Source of the DNA: Plenodomus lindquistii
Lineage: Eukaryota > Ascomycota > Dothideomycetes > Pleosporales > Leptosphaeriaceae
Direction of reading: 5' to 3'
Length of the DNA: 64,000 nucleotides
Assembly: GCA_025504975.1 (NCBI GenBank)
Contig: JANUWI010000008.1
Location: 1,116,001-1,180,000 of the forward strand
Positions 34,164 to 45,380 of the stretch are shown one piece after another; position 1 is the first letter of the stretch; every line of letters starts with the position of its first letter. A program made the translations under genes and the position numbers. The notes under the pieces were generated by a model, which saw nothing but the letters and a program-made list of their open reading frames with translations, made no database searches and was not told the origin of the DNA.

Positions 34164-35263
34164 CTTGGAGGCAGCAATATATATGAGCAAGTCGGTGAGG
34201 AATGTTTGCTGCCAAGAGCGATGGTTGTTGGTTGGCTCAGCGGGAAGGCGTGTGTCAGACGAGTGGGTCGAAGGTGTAAGATGCGAGGGCGCCGCCCTAT
34301 AAGTAAGGCCTCAAAGAAAAGGAGTGTGGTGAATTCTCGTAACGGGAGAGACAGGACTGGCTGGGTGCACACAAGCCAACAAGCAACGGGGGGCCCAAAA
34401 TCCATGGGCCTACTCCTCTCGGTTGGGTATAGCGAGTGAGCAGGTAGGTGCTAGCCTTTGTTCGTGCAATGCGCAAAACCAAGCGCTGTCAATACGAACC
34501 ATTGATTCGACTCGCCTGCATGCATCGTAGAGTCGGCTCGACTTTTCGTCCGCAGTCAGCGAAGCGCGGGTGTTGTCGCTGCCTGGAGCCAGATTGCACC
34601 CTTCACATGGTGGCACAGCGGCCGATGACTGTGCAACATGCACTTGTCAAGCACACCTGCCTCGCATGGGCGTCAAACACGGCACGCAATGTGAAGCATG
34701 CTGCACGGGATCCGTCTCGTCGCGATCAATTCACCTCTGCGGCGACCTGGTGGGGGAACTATGCACCGGCTTTGTCAAGACTCGTCCAGACTCTCGCTGT
34801 TCGGCCTTCGCGCACGCCGCCAAGTTAGGTCTTGATTGCTCTAGGATGATAATGCTCAATCTGTCGCAAAACGGTGCGCCCTGTCACTGTTCCCAGAATC
34901 TCCTTTCAGCTTATCCCTGATTATCGGTGGCTGCCTCTCGTCTCCCGAGACATGGTACTATTGAACTGTGCAACGCCTCCGCGGACTGCAGAAATTCGTC
35001 CGTGTATCAAGTTTCGCAATTGCAGCTGCCTAGATCCTTCAAGAGAGAACAAGCGTTGAAGCTTGGCATGGTAGGCCAGATCTTGATCTGACTCGTGGCT
35101 ACACCTACCTATAGTCCCTCAAGATCTAGGGCTAGCTATTTCGTTTTCGCATGCTTACGCGAATGCGAGACATGCTAAGTACGGGTAAGGCTAGGTAGGG
35201 ATGTCGGAGCTCGGTGCTTCAAGTTGATCTTGCTCCCGACTTCACCTCGTAACATCCGAGCTG

Positions 35264-35553
35264 CTGAGCACGCGGCGGGCAAAATTCACCGCATTGCAAA
35301 CCCATTAAAGTCAGGAGGAACACGAGCAACACAACTCTTGCTATAAGTATTGCTGGCACAATTAGTAACACTACAAGCTGATGTGGATAGTATGATAGTA
35401 AGAGGATAATCTTCATTTTCATCTTCTTCTGCACTCCTTACTCAAGTACTCCTTACTCAAGTACTCCTAAATACATATTTCTGCTATAGAATATGCTCAT
35501 AAAATTAAGCAAAATTGTACAAGTGCGGCGAATTTTGCCCGCCGCGTGCTGAG
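35264..35553. mobile_element. MITE-like element with 30-bp terminal inverted repeats
   Basis: The left end 35264-35293 and the reverse complement of the right end 35524-35553 match at 28 of 30 positions around the core CACGCGGCGGGCAAAATTC. The interior is AT-rich, contains a 15-bp tandem repeat and encodes no protein. Size, inverted repeats and lack of coding capacity fit a non-autonomous DNA transposon. I see no clear target-site duplication, so the exact ends and superfamily are open. Confidence 0.7.
35433..35468. repeat. 15-bp tandem repeat inside the MITE-like element
   Basis: The unit ACTCCTTACTCAAGT occurs twice in tandem, followed by a partial third copy. Confidence 0.85.
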
Positions 35554-36086
35554 GTGGAACCGTCATGATCGCGGGCTGAATGCCACTTGCCAACGTTGCT
35601 AAATGCTTACTGTAGTCATCTGAGCAGATTCTTGATGGAAGCCTTAATTTCATGGCAGTCATTGCTGTCATTGCACATCAGCGAACCGCACCGAGGATCG
35701 CATCTGACCCCAGTAATCGGAAGAAAACGTTTTTTTGCACCACTGTTTGTGTACGCCGTCATATTGCATTTGAGAGGATGGGAATAGATATCAGCGAACG
35801 CCATGCTCACTCACAATCCCATCACCGAGACTTAGTGCCTCCATGGCGTTTAGCAGCCAAGCCCGCCATGTCAGCCACGTGTAGCCAAGCACACCACCAT
35901 AAGCTGCATATGTACGACTCACATAGTCGTAGCATGACCCACAAACAACGACAACATCGGTGTACAGATATGATTGAAGCTCCCGATATCTGCCGTCGTC
36001 GGGTTGAATAGGGCCTGCGACATGAGACATGGTCTTCATTCTCGTCACTTCAAAGCTACCAACTCACGTAATATGAGTTTCAGAAT

Positions 36087-39000
36087 TTAGTGTACATTTT
36101 CCTGCACCCAGTCCCAAATCCTACCCATATAGGCCTCGTCGAGCGGCTTCACATCCCTCAGAGCCGGTACATTCTTTCTCGTTTGGTCCAGGGCGAAGAG
36201 CGGTCGTGGCGATGACTCCTCTGGGGCATTACGATCGTACGATTCTTTCCATAGCCCCAGCAGCTTAAGAGCAGAATGCTCGGTTTCGTCCGTCTCCTCT
36301 AGCTTATGCACCCACTCTTGTGGATTCACAATCTCAAACTTCTCTTTCTTTTGCAACCACTTGAGCATTTCGTGCCACGTCGGCTGGCGATGCGGGTTCA
36401 GAACATGGTATACAGGCAACTCTCCGTTCGTCCCTGCGTTGGCACGCGTAGTTTGGAGGAACGCCTGAGCAGCAATATCCACAGGCAACCAATCGAGCGG
36501 CTCGTCTCCAAGATCAGGCAGACAGTTGATCAACCGCACAGTGCTCAACATCATAGGCCATGCCTCTTTTGTGTTCCAGACTCCGTGCAGTGAATCTCCA
36601 GCTAGTTGTCCGACACGGACGACTGCTATCCGACCGCGTAGACTGGTCCGCTCATGGGCTTTGCGACAGATGTGTTCTGCCACCCATTTTGAGCGCGAGT
36701 AGCCCAACGGGGAAGCGGCAGATGGACTGGACATTAGCTTCTCTGGAAGCTGACCGGCTGGGTCAAGGGAGCCGTTCATGATAGCAGCGGTCGATGAACA
36801 GTATGTGAAGCGAGGGGGCTGAGCGCGTGGCACCTTCAGAGCTAGGTCGAGCAGGTTCTTTACACCTGCAATGTTGTCTTTGACGAAGCTCCGTAGTTTC
36901 AGTCGGAAGTTCACAGTCCATGCAACATGCACAATCGACGTCGCGTTTCGTGCGAGGTGGTTGTAGACGTTGTCGTCAAGACCCAATCGCTCCTCACTTA
37001 ATCGCGCTGGCAGGACACTTATTTTGTTGCTAGACGTCAAGCTCACCAAGCCCCTCTGCTCTAGTGCCTTGTTGACACGTTCTTTTGCTGCATGTTCGTC
37101 CGTGCCCCTGACGAGGCAGTAGATGGCGTGCACGTCTTTATCCTTCTGGAGCAAATCGAGGATGCATGCTCCAAGTGCACCAGTGGCTCCGGTGAGTACG
37201 ACAATTTCTCTGGTACTGCCTCCTGATTTAATCCCCTCGCTCGGAACCTGTAGAGTCTGCTCTTCAAAGGTACTGAATTTGTCGACCAGATCCAGCATCA
37301 GTTGGTCTTCGTCTTCCGTGCCATCGTCAGAATCGCCATGCCGCTTGCGCAGAACGAACTCCGTTAAACGGCGCACGGTGCCGCAATCCTCCACAATACT
37401 CATGGGTAGGTCTCCTTGATAGTTTGGTACCAATCCCCTCAGACGGGTTCTCAGTTGCATGCACGCAATCGAATCCACACCATATGAGAACAAGTCAACG
37501 TCTTGTTCCAGCCCATCTGATTGACTGGTCATCTTCTTGATGAGTTCTGTAAGATATTGAGGTACTTCCTCATCAGATACTTTAACCTTCTCTTCTGTAT
37601 CTTGTGAGCCGTAGGCGCTATTTATGACGCTTTCGAACCGAGACTCGGCTACTCTCCGAATGAGCGTACCCTTGCTGCTCTTTTCAAGTGGCGCGGTTTG
37701 ATGTGCTATTGGTACGAGCATGTGAAATGGTATCCGTGCATGGTCCTGGCTCTCGCTGTTCAGCTTCTCTACCACTGGCTTGATTGCTCCCAAAAGGTCC
37801 TCGTCTGACACATCACTGGACTGTGCGGATCGAAGGAGTAGTGCACCTGGAAATGGGCGGTTGTTGCCAAAGATGAGTACGTCATCTAAATGCGGAGATG
37901 TTGAGAGTGCGTCTTCAAGGGGTGCAGGATCAAATTTCTTGCCAGTAATGAGCGTTAACTGTGAGTCGGCTCGAGAGTGGTACAGCCAGGCGTTCTTGGT
38001 AGATGGGTGTGGCGCAAACAAGTCAGCTGTGGCAAAAGACCCATCAGCACGATTCTGCTTTGCCTACTGGTCATTAGTACGTGGTAAAAATTTTCTCCTG
38101 AGAGGCCAGCATACCATGTGCGGCCAGCCTGCCTTGATGACGAGCTCTGCTAACCCGTCGTCTCGTGGCTCAAATTCCAGTAACTTGGCCGGATTATAAT
38201 TTCGTAGGTATTGCCAGTCACCGTCTGTGGAAAACTCTCGATACGACGATAGTAGAAAGCCACACTCTGCACTGCCAAATCTGGAAATGAGATTGACCCC
38301 TTTTTTCACCAGTCGGTTCCCGACTTCTGCTGGCAATGCAGCACCTCCGACTCCAACGATATCCATACGCTGAAGCATTTCCAAACCAGCACTATCAGCT
38401 TCCATCATTTGAAGGATGTATGGCACCGAGGAGAAGTACTTGACCTGGGGCAGGCCCTCCGTAGAAGAATAATCTTCCGCGATCTTCAAGCACGTGCAGA
38501 TATTGCGAGCAGTAATCGGGACATCCTTACTCGGAAACAGCCAAATCATAGCGTTGCTAGTCCAACACCTAAACAGATCGGCTATGCCACCGTGGTAGAG
38601 GGGGGTAGTAGTGAATGACGCAATAGTTGGTACCTTTGGGAGATTTGGAAGAACGCCGATGGCCCCTGCATGAGATTGTGGTATCGGCTTTGGTAGTCCT
38701 GAGGAGGTTCCAGAGGTGTGATGCAGGTATGCAGTAGCCCTCTCGTCAACATCGGGTAGTTCGATGCTACGCTCGACAGCGTCTCGAATTACATCGAAAA
38801 TGACTTCGCTTTCGCCTAGTGGTAGACGTCGTGAGGTCAAGTCAATTTCTCCTTGCTCTTGCGCATATTTTTCTGTCTGCAGGGCTCTATCTGTATGAGC
38901 GGTATCGTAGAAGAGCACAGAGACGTCGCAAGATGTGCAAAGGTGCACAATCGCTGCAGCTTGACATTGCGGTGCTATCAGGAGAACAGAATGTCCCAGT

Positions 39001-39323
39001 CTCATGAGACCCAACCATGTGAAGAGAAAATCTGGTGAGCTGTGACACACCAAAGCTATCGTCTCTGGTTCCCTGGGAGTACCTAGGACTTCTAGTAGCC
39101 TCAGCGCGAAGACATTGGTACCTTGGTCAATGTCGGCGAACGTGAGTGCCTTGTAACTCCAGTCTTTTGAGTCGTTATTGGGAACAGGAAATCCTACAGC
39201 TGGCAGTCGCGGATGCTTCTGTGCCTGCTGGCTGACAAAGTCGCTGACCGTGCGATAGGGCTTTGGTTCGCTGTTCAGAGCTGCAGCCTGACCGAGCGTA
39301 CAGCTGAAGTAATTATTTTGCAT
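36087..39323 (-). CDS. NRPS-like enzyme, adenylation-thiolation-reductase (A-T-R)
   Basis: This is a predicted carboxylic-acid reductase: it adenylates an acid, loads it on a carrier domain and releases an aldehyde or alcohol with NADPH. Exons on the minus strand are 39323-38115 and 38063-36087; the 51-bp intron ends CCAGTAG, since the earlier CCAG would give an immediate stop. The product is 1,061 residues. The adenylation domain has HHTSGTSSGLPKPI and FGSAECG and continues across the junction into KQNRADGSFATADLF. The carrier domain has the phosphopantetheine serine in SYGVDSIACMQLR (near 602). The thioester reductase has the Rossmann motif VVLTGATGALGACIL (near 691) and catalytic YSRSK (near 855). 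There is no condensation domain. The substrate cannot be predicted here. A DHA2 exporter is the next gene downstream. Confidence 0.93.
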
Positions 39324-41604
39324 TCTGGGCCGCTGCCTGGGATTGTATGCCGTTAACCGACGGCGAGTCCTATGTTTATCCAGTAAGATTGTGAGGTGGT
39401 GGGTTTAGTAGCACATGTTGTTGCGAACTCGACGCAAGGTACAGAACAGTCGTGACATCATCCAGGACGCAAAAGTAGTTTGGCTACGCAGCTAGCAGTT
39501 GCACACAGCAACAATAGCACCAGTGGTGGTGCCATGTACATTTTTGCCACCATTCAATGGGCTCGATTTGGATGGAGAATGTTTCGCATCAAGAAGACTG
39601 GAGAAGTGGGCAAGTGTCAGCGAGCTACGATGGCTGGGAAGATGATGTGCACAGACCATGAGTTTGGATGGGTAGCCAGCATCCTCAAATAGGGAGCACC
39701 CAGTCTCACGAGAACACAAGCTAAACGAACGCTACTCCGACTTGGTGTATCGTGCTGCCTGCCGAAGATGGGACTACAAGATAGCAAAAATGGTCAAAAG
39801 TGGCAGAGGCGCGTCTGCAACGGGAAGGGCGTCGACGATGCTCATCGGCCACGTAATCCTGGTGGCGATGGTGCACACGCGTTGGGTTCGCACTCTCGCC
39901 AGCCCACTGCTCATGTGCGGGGAAGCGAGCACAAGTGGACGCGCATCTGCGTTGTGGCATTGCTAGGGTTATAAGATGGTTACATATTTCTTGTGATTGA
40001 TCGTCCCGGCGGGGTGCGACTCGGAACATGATGAAAAGTGCTGTTTCGACTTGATTAAGCCGACTAGGACACTAGACATCACGCGACTCTACAGCCAAGT
40101 TGTTGACACTATGTAGTCTGCAGACACACGATGCTACACGATCAAAACACACCAGCCCTTTCAGTGTCGCCATGGCCCGACGTGTGGTATGTTACAGAGC
40201 ACGAGGCGTCGGGGTACGGGGGCCCAGCGCAGCACCCGTGGAACAGACAGAAGTCGCAGTGAGATGCAAGCTTATCTCAACGCATGAGGAGCCGTAAATC
40301 CTCGGGCCTGGGTGGGAAGGAGCAAAGCAAACTGCCGTCAGCTTGCGCGGTGTTGAGCTTAAGCATATGCGCTTGTCTGGCGGAGCCGCGGAACTTATGC
40401 AGGCGCGATGCCGTTTGGAGTAATCAGCTGTGCAAACCGGAAGTGATTGGCGGCTCCACGCTCCAGCGACACCACAGCGGCGGCCATGTCAAACCGCAGT
40501 CAGCCTCGATTGCGCTGTTTGACATTGATGCCATGTACATTAGATACAGACAATGTCCATGGCGAGCCGTGCGACGCTCTCAAGCTGGAACCGCGCAGGG
40601 CCAGTCGGCGTGCCATGCGTGCCCGACTGTGAATCTGTGACGCTGCGACAAATCAATGTATGGAGTTCGGCCCGTTGCACGCTTGCCTGAATGGGCGACA
40701 CTGGCAGGGCGGCGTGAGCTGTCAGTGGCTGGTATCCATGGGAATTGGATGGGGCCACGGCCACATTGGCAGGCTTTGACGGTTTCGCCTGCATGCTTTT
40801 CCTGCCTTGGAAAGCACATGGTCTTCCCCCGGCGGCATTTGGCGCGAGCGCGACACGACTTGGCTCGCGCAGTCGGAATGCTGCAGCCAACCACCCGCAC
40901 CCGAGCCCAGTGTTGATGCCAATGGTGAAAGGCGCAGGCCGGCTAGCGGCACGAGACAGGACGGGCGATGGGCGACAGAGGCGTTGGCAGCTGCTGGTTC
41001 AAGATTGCCTACTGCGCGGTGTGCGGTGCTGCTTTCCCGAGCGTCCGACGCGTGGCGGGTTTGGAGAGGGTTTCTGCTGAAACTCTCGGGCGAGACTGGC
41101 CAGGGCAGCGCCTCGAGGCACGATGCAAGGCATGCTCATTGCTGCCGTGGCCGACCGCGCAGGCTGGCAGCGTCAAGGTCAAGACTCAACGGGCCCATGG
41201 GCGCACAAATTGCTCATTTCCGTCCCCATAGTCTCGAGGCAGCGGCCCTGGCTCATTCACTTTCCCGCCGTGTCTGAGCGTATCTCGACGTCTATTGCAT
41301 TAGCTTGATTGGGAGAAGGCGCGGTTGGCAATGCTGTGCTAGCGGGCCGTGCAGGAAAGCATATATTTCATGTTGCCCTCCCCAGCAACCACCCGCCTCT
41401 TCCCACCGCTCCACCAAACACCCAGCATAAAATCACGCTGTAAGTCTGCCCTCCCGCCCCACCGCCCTCTATAAAGCGCGCCCGGCCGCCACAATTGCAG
41501 CTGCACGCCCCCGCACCCGCTCTCTGCCCTGCCTGTAAACACGCCGCCCATCTCCCGCTGACCATAGCCGACCGCGCCAGGCATTGATACTCTCCCCATC
41601 AGCC
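39324..41604. other. 2.3-kb gene-poor region
   Basis: Upstream of both the NRPS-like gene (left) and the GPI-protein gene (right). ORFs of up to 156 codons overlap in several frames on both strands in GC-rich DNA and show no domain features. A TATA-like TCTATAAAG lies near 41468 and is a candidate core promoter of the GPI-protein gene. Confidence 0.45.
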
Positions 41605-42289
41605 ATGCTCTACTCCACCATCATCGTCGCGGCTTCGGCCTTTGCTGGCTTTGCCGCCGCCCAAAACAGCACCGTCATCCCCTGCTGCACCCTCCCGGCC
41701 ACGCAGATCCCAGCCGACGACCGCTCCTCCATGTGCAACGCCAACCAGAACACGTGCGTCGAGCTCTGCGGTGGCCTCGGTGACATTGCCAGCAACGGCA
41801 ACGAGTGTGATGACGTAAGCCACGCTGATGCCTTCCCACTGTCGATGAGCCCTTGCTAACCCGCCCCAGACCACCCTCGAGAACAGCTGCACATGCGCCA
41901 ACGGTACCGACATCACCTCGAGTCTCGCAAACTACCAACAGTCTGTCGTCGGTCTCATGTGCCAGAACTTCTGGTTCGACGCCTGCATCGGCGCCAGTGG
42001 AAGCAACGCCGCCCAACAGCGCGCCTGTGTCACCACGCGCGAGAGTGAGTGCGGTAACCTGACCACCGACGGCGCCAACACTGGCGGCAGCAGCGACGAC
42101 GACGACAGCTCCTCTTCCTCCGCTTCTGCTTCCTCCACCCCCACCGCGAGTGGCAGCTCCTCCCCGTCTGCGTCCGGTAGCGGCGCAGCGGCCACGACCA
42201 CTGCTGCTGGTGCCGCCGCCAACCTTGCCGTGTATGGAACACCTGCTCTCGCGGGTGGTCTCCTCGCTGTGTTCGGCTTCATCTTGTAA
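41605..42289 (+). CDS. Secreted GPI-anchored DUF7707-type protein
   Basis: Exons 41605-41814 and 41870-42289 with a 55-bp intron (GTAAGC, CCCCAG) give 209 residues. An N-terminal signal peptide (LYSTIIVAASAFAGFAAA) is followed by a cysteine-patterned domain: IPCCTLP, MCNANQNTCVELCGG, NECDD, NSCTCANG, LMCQNFWFDACIGA, RACVTTRESECG. This spacing resembles the fungal DUF7707 family. A Ser/Thr/Ala-rich linker then leads to a hydrophobic C-terminus (PALAGGLLAVFGFIL), the usual signal for GPI anchoring. Cell-wall or plasma-membrane surface location is inferred; no biochemical function is known to me. The acidic DDDD run in the linker is unusual but not disruptive. Confidence 0.85.
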
Positions 42290-43423
42290 GCGCACGATGT
42301 TGTCTCTGGAGTGTGGCAGCGGGCCGGCCCCGGGTTGGACGGCGACATGGATAGATATGCGTTACAGATATTAGCATACCGGCATGGCATACCTTTGAAG
42401 ATTGCTTAGTCTCTTCGGCGTTTCTTTAGCACTGGTGTTGCCTTGATTGCATGCCTCGACCGGGTCCTTTCTGCGCAGCATGGGAAATGAAATGAGAGAA
42501 GGAGGAGGAGACTTAATGCGATGTTACGATGGATACACGACTTGCAATACCCAATACTATCACCCAATTTACTACGCGATTGTGTCTGTACTGGCAACTG
42601 TGCCACACTGACTTGAACATGAGATGCACGATCCCGGTTGCTGGGAGTAATGTTGCGTTGCTAGCGAAGTCTGCTTACATGGAGCTACCGAGGTGCACAG
42701 CTTGCTTGGGCCTGTATGCTGTTGCTGCGCGACGAGCATAGTCCTACCTACAGTCTTAATGTGTGGTCGCTAGTCTGTCAACACGTCACTCTGTCACCGC
42801 GTGCAGTTTCATGGTACCCCAGATGTCACCCAAGGAAGCTTTAGTCTTGCCACCAATCTATTGGCCAATGCAATGCATGCTGCAGCGTTGATCAACGGAC
42901 CAAGCATGGTGCAGCTGGCCGGCTGTCAGGGTGCATAATCGATAAGCTTGCTGGTGACCCTTGCCGAATGAGCGCATCCTCACTGATTTTCGACAAAGGT
43001 GTTGAGACGACTGCATTCAACAACTTGCAAGCTATCCTCACGTCTCTATCCAGGCCTCTTTCTCTCCGAGGTGGCAGTTCGAGAAATACATCGCTCCGAT
43101 CCTCCGACTTGGCTGTTGAAGCTCTCGGCGACACCGTCTCACAAGAAGCCGAGGCCTTTGCTCACAGACAGGTGCGCTGGTAGGTGCTTTCCTGGACCGC
43201 GGTGTGACCTACAGCAGACTTTTGAGGGTCACCCTGACACAGCAAAAGGAGAGTAAATAAGCTGGCGTTCTTCAGACCCACCAGATCGCTATTCGGCACG
43301 TTTCTACCTCAGAACTGCTACGTCAGGGCTAGCCACTGCCACACCCCACCTCTTTTACGCTCTTCCGCCGTCCTCAACACCTACACTCAAATTCTTCGAA
43401 TTCGGAATCGCACAACAAGAACA
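42290..43423. promoter_or_regulatory. Intergenic and promoter of glycerol-3-phosphate dehydrogenase
   Basis: 1.1 kb without a supported gene. TACGTCA at 43319-43325, about 100 bp before the ATG, is seven of eight bases of the CRE/ATF site TGACGTCA read on the opposite strand. CT-rich DNA follows up to the start. Confidence 0.35.
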
Positions 43424-44772
43424 ATGGCGACTCTCAGTGCCGGACGCAAGCACAAGGTGACCGTGGTCGGCTCGGGCAACTGGTGAGTCTACACACCCCC
43501 CACGTCAAATTTTCGGACAAGTTGGACGAAAGCCGCTTCGTGTCATGCTTCGAATAGCCTTGCGATCATTTGTACACACAGACTAAAGAATTCAGGGGCA
43601 CTACCATGGCCAAGCTTGTTGCAGAGAACGTCAAGGAGAACCCAGGTCTATTCGAAGAGACTGTACAGATGTGGGTATTCGAGGAGGAGGTCCAAATTCC
43701 AAAGGAGTCGCAGCACTACAACGGCTCAGATCAGCCTCAAAAGCTGTCTGAAATCATCAACACAGTCCACGAGAACGTCAAATATCTACCCAACATTAAG
43801 CTCCCACCAAACGTCGTTGCCAACCCAGACCTCCCCGACTCCTGCAAGAACTCCACGATGCTCATCTTTGTTCTCCCACATCAGTTCATTGCAAGATCCT
43901 GCCAGCAGCTGGTTGGCAAGATCCTGCCATATGCGCGGGCAATTTGCTGTACAAAGGGTGTAGATGTCAGCGAGAAGGGCATACGGTTGATGTCAGAGAC
44001 CATTGGCATGACCCTCAACATCTACTGCGGTGCCTTGTCAGGAGCCAACATTGCTTCTGAAATCGCACAGGAAAAGTACTCAGAGACTACTGTCGCTTAC
44101 GACCCTCCGCCGATGGACTCGCGCAATCCCACGCCCCGCGGATCGCCAAATGCTTCGCAGGTTGACCTTATCAACCCCAGCAAGACCACCCCAGGCCCAC
44201 GATCTGCGCGCCTCACCCCTCTCCCAACCGAGTACCCAGCCCTCTCGCACGAGAACGTTCGCAGGCTTTTCCACCGTCCATACTTCCACGTACATCTGGT
44301 CAACGATGTCGCCGGTGTCTCACTGGGAGGTGCCTTGAAGAACATCATCGCTCTCGCTGCCGGATTCGTCGACGGACTTGGCTGGGGAGACAATGCCAAG
44401 GCAGCCGTGATGCGTGTCGGCATCTTGGAGATGGTCAAGTTTGGAAAGGCGTTCTTTGGCGAGAGCGCTCGCACAAGCACCTTTACGGAAGAAAGCTGCG
44501 GTGTCGCAGATGTCGTCACATCATGCATGGGTGGTCGCAATTTCCGCTGCGCAAAGATGGCGATTGCTCGTGGCAAGACAATTTACGAAATCGAGCAGTC
44601 AGAGCTCAATGGCCAAAAGCTGCAGGGCACCAGTACAGCATATGAGGTCAACGAGTTCTTGAAGGCACAGGGCATGGAAGACGACTTTCCACTGTTCACT
44701 GCAGTGTACAATATCCTGGAAGGCAAGAATAAGCCCGAGGATATCCCCGATCTCATTGAGAAGAAGCATTAG
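43424..44772 (+). CDS. GPD1: NAD-dependent glycerol-3-phosphate dehydrogenase
   Basis: This cytosolic enzyme reduces dihydroxyacetone phosphate to glycerol 3-phosphate, feeding glycerol and lipid synthesis and osmoprotection. Exons are 43424-43482 and 43596-44772; the 113-bp intron splits the NAD-binding GSGNWGTTMAK motif at the tryptophan codon. The product is 411 residues. Other signatures are IFVLPHQFI, RAICCTKGVD, GALSGANIASEIA, HLVNDVAGVSLGGALKNI (catalytic Lys and Asn region), and FFGESARTSTFTEESCGVADVVTSC. Residues about 190-230 form a Ser/Pro-rich insertion (SRNPTPRGSP) typical of filamentous-fungal enzymes and absent from animals; its prolines and serines suggest phosphorylation sites. 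ATG 43424 is the only start joining this motif. Confidence 0.96.
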
Positions 44773-45380
44773 ACTGTGGAACCAATGGGGCCAATGTCTG
44801 AGTGCAAACGATGAGCAAAGATCGATTGAATGTGGGAAGGCAGGCCAGCAGGAAATACCCAATAGACCGATACAATACTATACACCATTGACGCCGTCGA
44901 CAGTCCGACTAATGTCTCTTTCCTCCTCTCTCACTGTGCTTGCTATGTCATCACGGGCTCACCCTGACCTGCATTATCCTGACCTTCATGCATACATAGT
45001 GCTGTGTGACAAAGGATGAGCACGGCAGCTTGTGCGAGTCCCACAACCGCTGCTTCACAACTTTCCATTCCAACAAATCTATCTCACAAGAAGATTTGAT
45101 GATGATAAGAGTATGAATCTAATATTAAATATAATGACATTCTAGTGTGTCTGTATCTGTGTCTCGAATGCACGTTCTATATGCAGTCTAGCAGGTAAAA
45201 GCTAACAGGGACCCGGGTATTCCCATCCTCAAAACGACAGAGCCATATGATATGATGCCTCCATTTAAAAAAAAGCAAAGGGAAAAGAAAGAAAAAAACG
45301 CCCTCTAATGCAGGTAGGTAGGTAACCACGCTAAAATCATCATCACAACGAACCCAACGAACCGAAACAAATGTCTCTCT
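44773..45380. other. Convergent intergenic region
   Basis: 608 bp between convergent 3' ends of the dehydrogenase and the MFS gene. It is AT-rich around 45110-45150 with A-rich runs near 45270-45300. Nothing else is recognised. Confidence 0.55.

Larger units (their letters stand above)
34164..36086. other. 1.9-kb gap between MFS and NRPS-like genes, with a small inverted-repeat element
   Basis: No gene is supported. The MFS promoter lies at the left end. The DNA becomes AT-rich from about 35040, and the 290-bp inverted-repeat element described separately occupies 35264-35553. Confidence 0.55.

Noticed and set aside
40745..41277. Overlapping plus-strand ORFs of 111 and 156 codons
   Set aside because: Three frames are open at once in GC-rich DNA; none has a motif or a plausible promoter.
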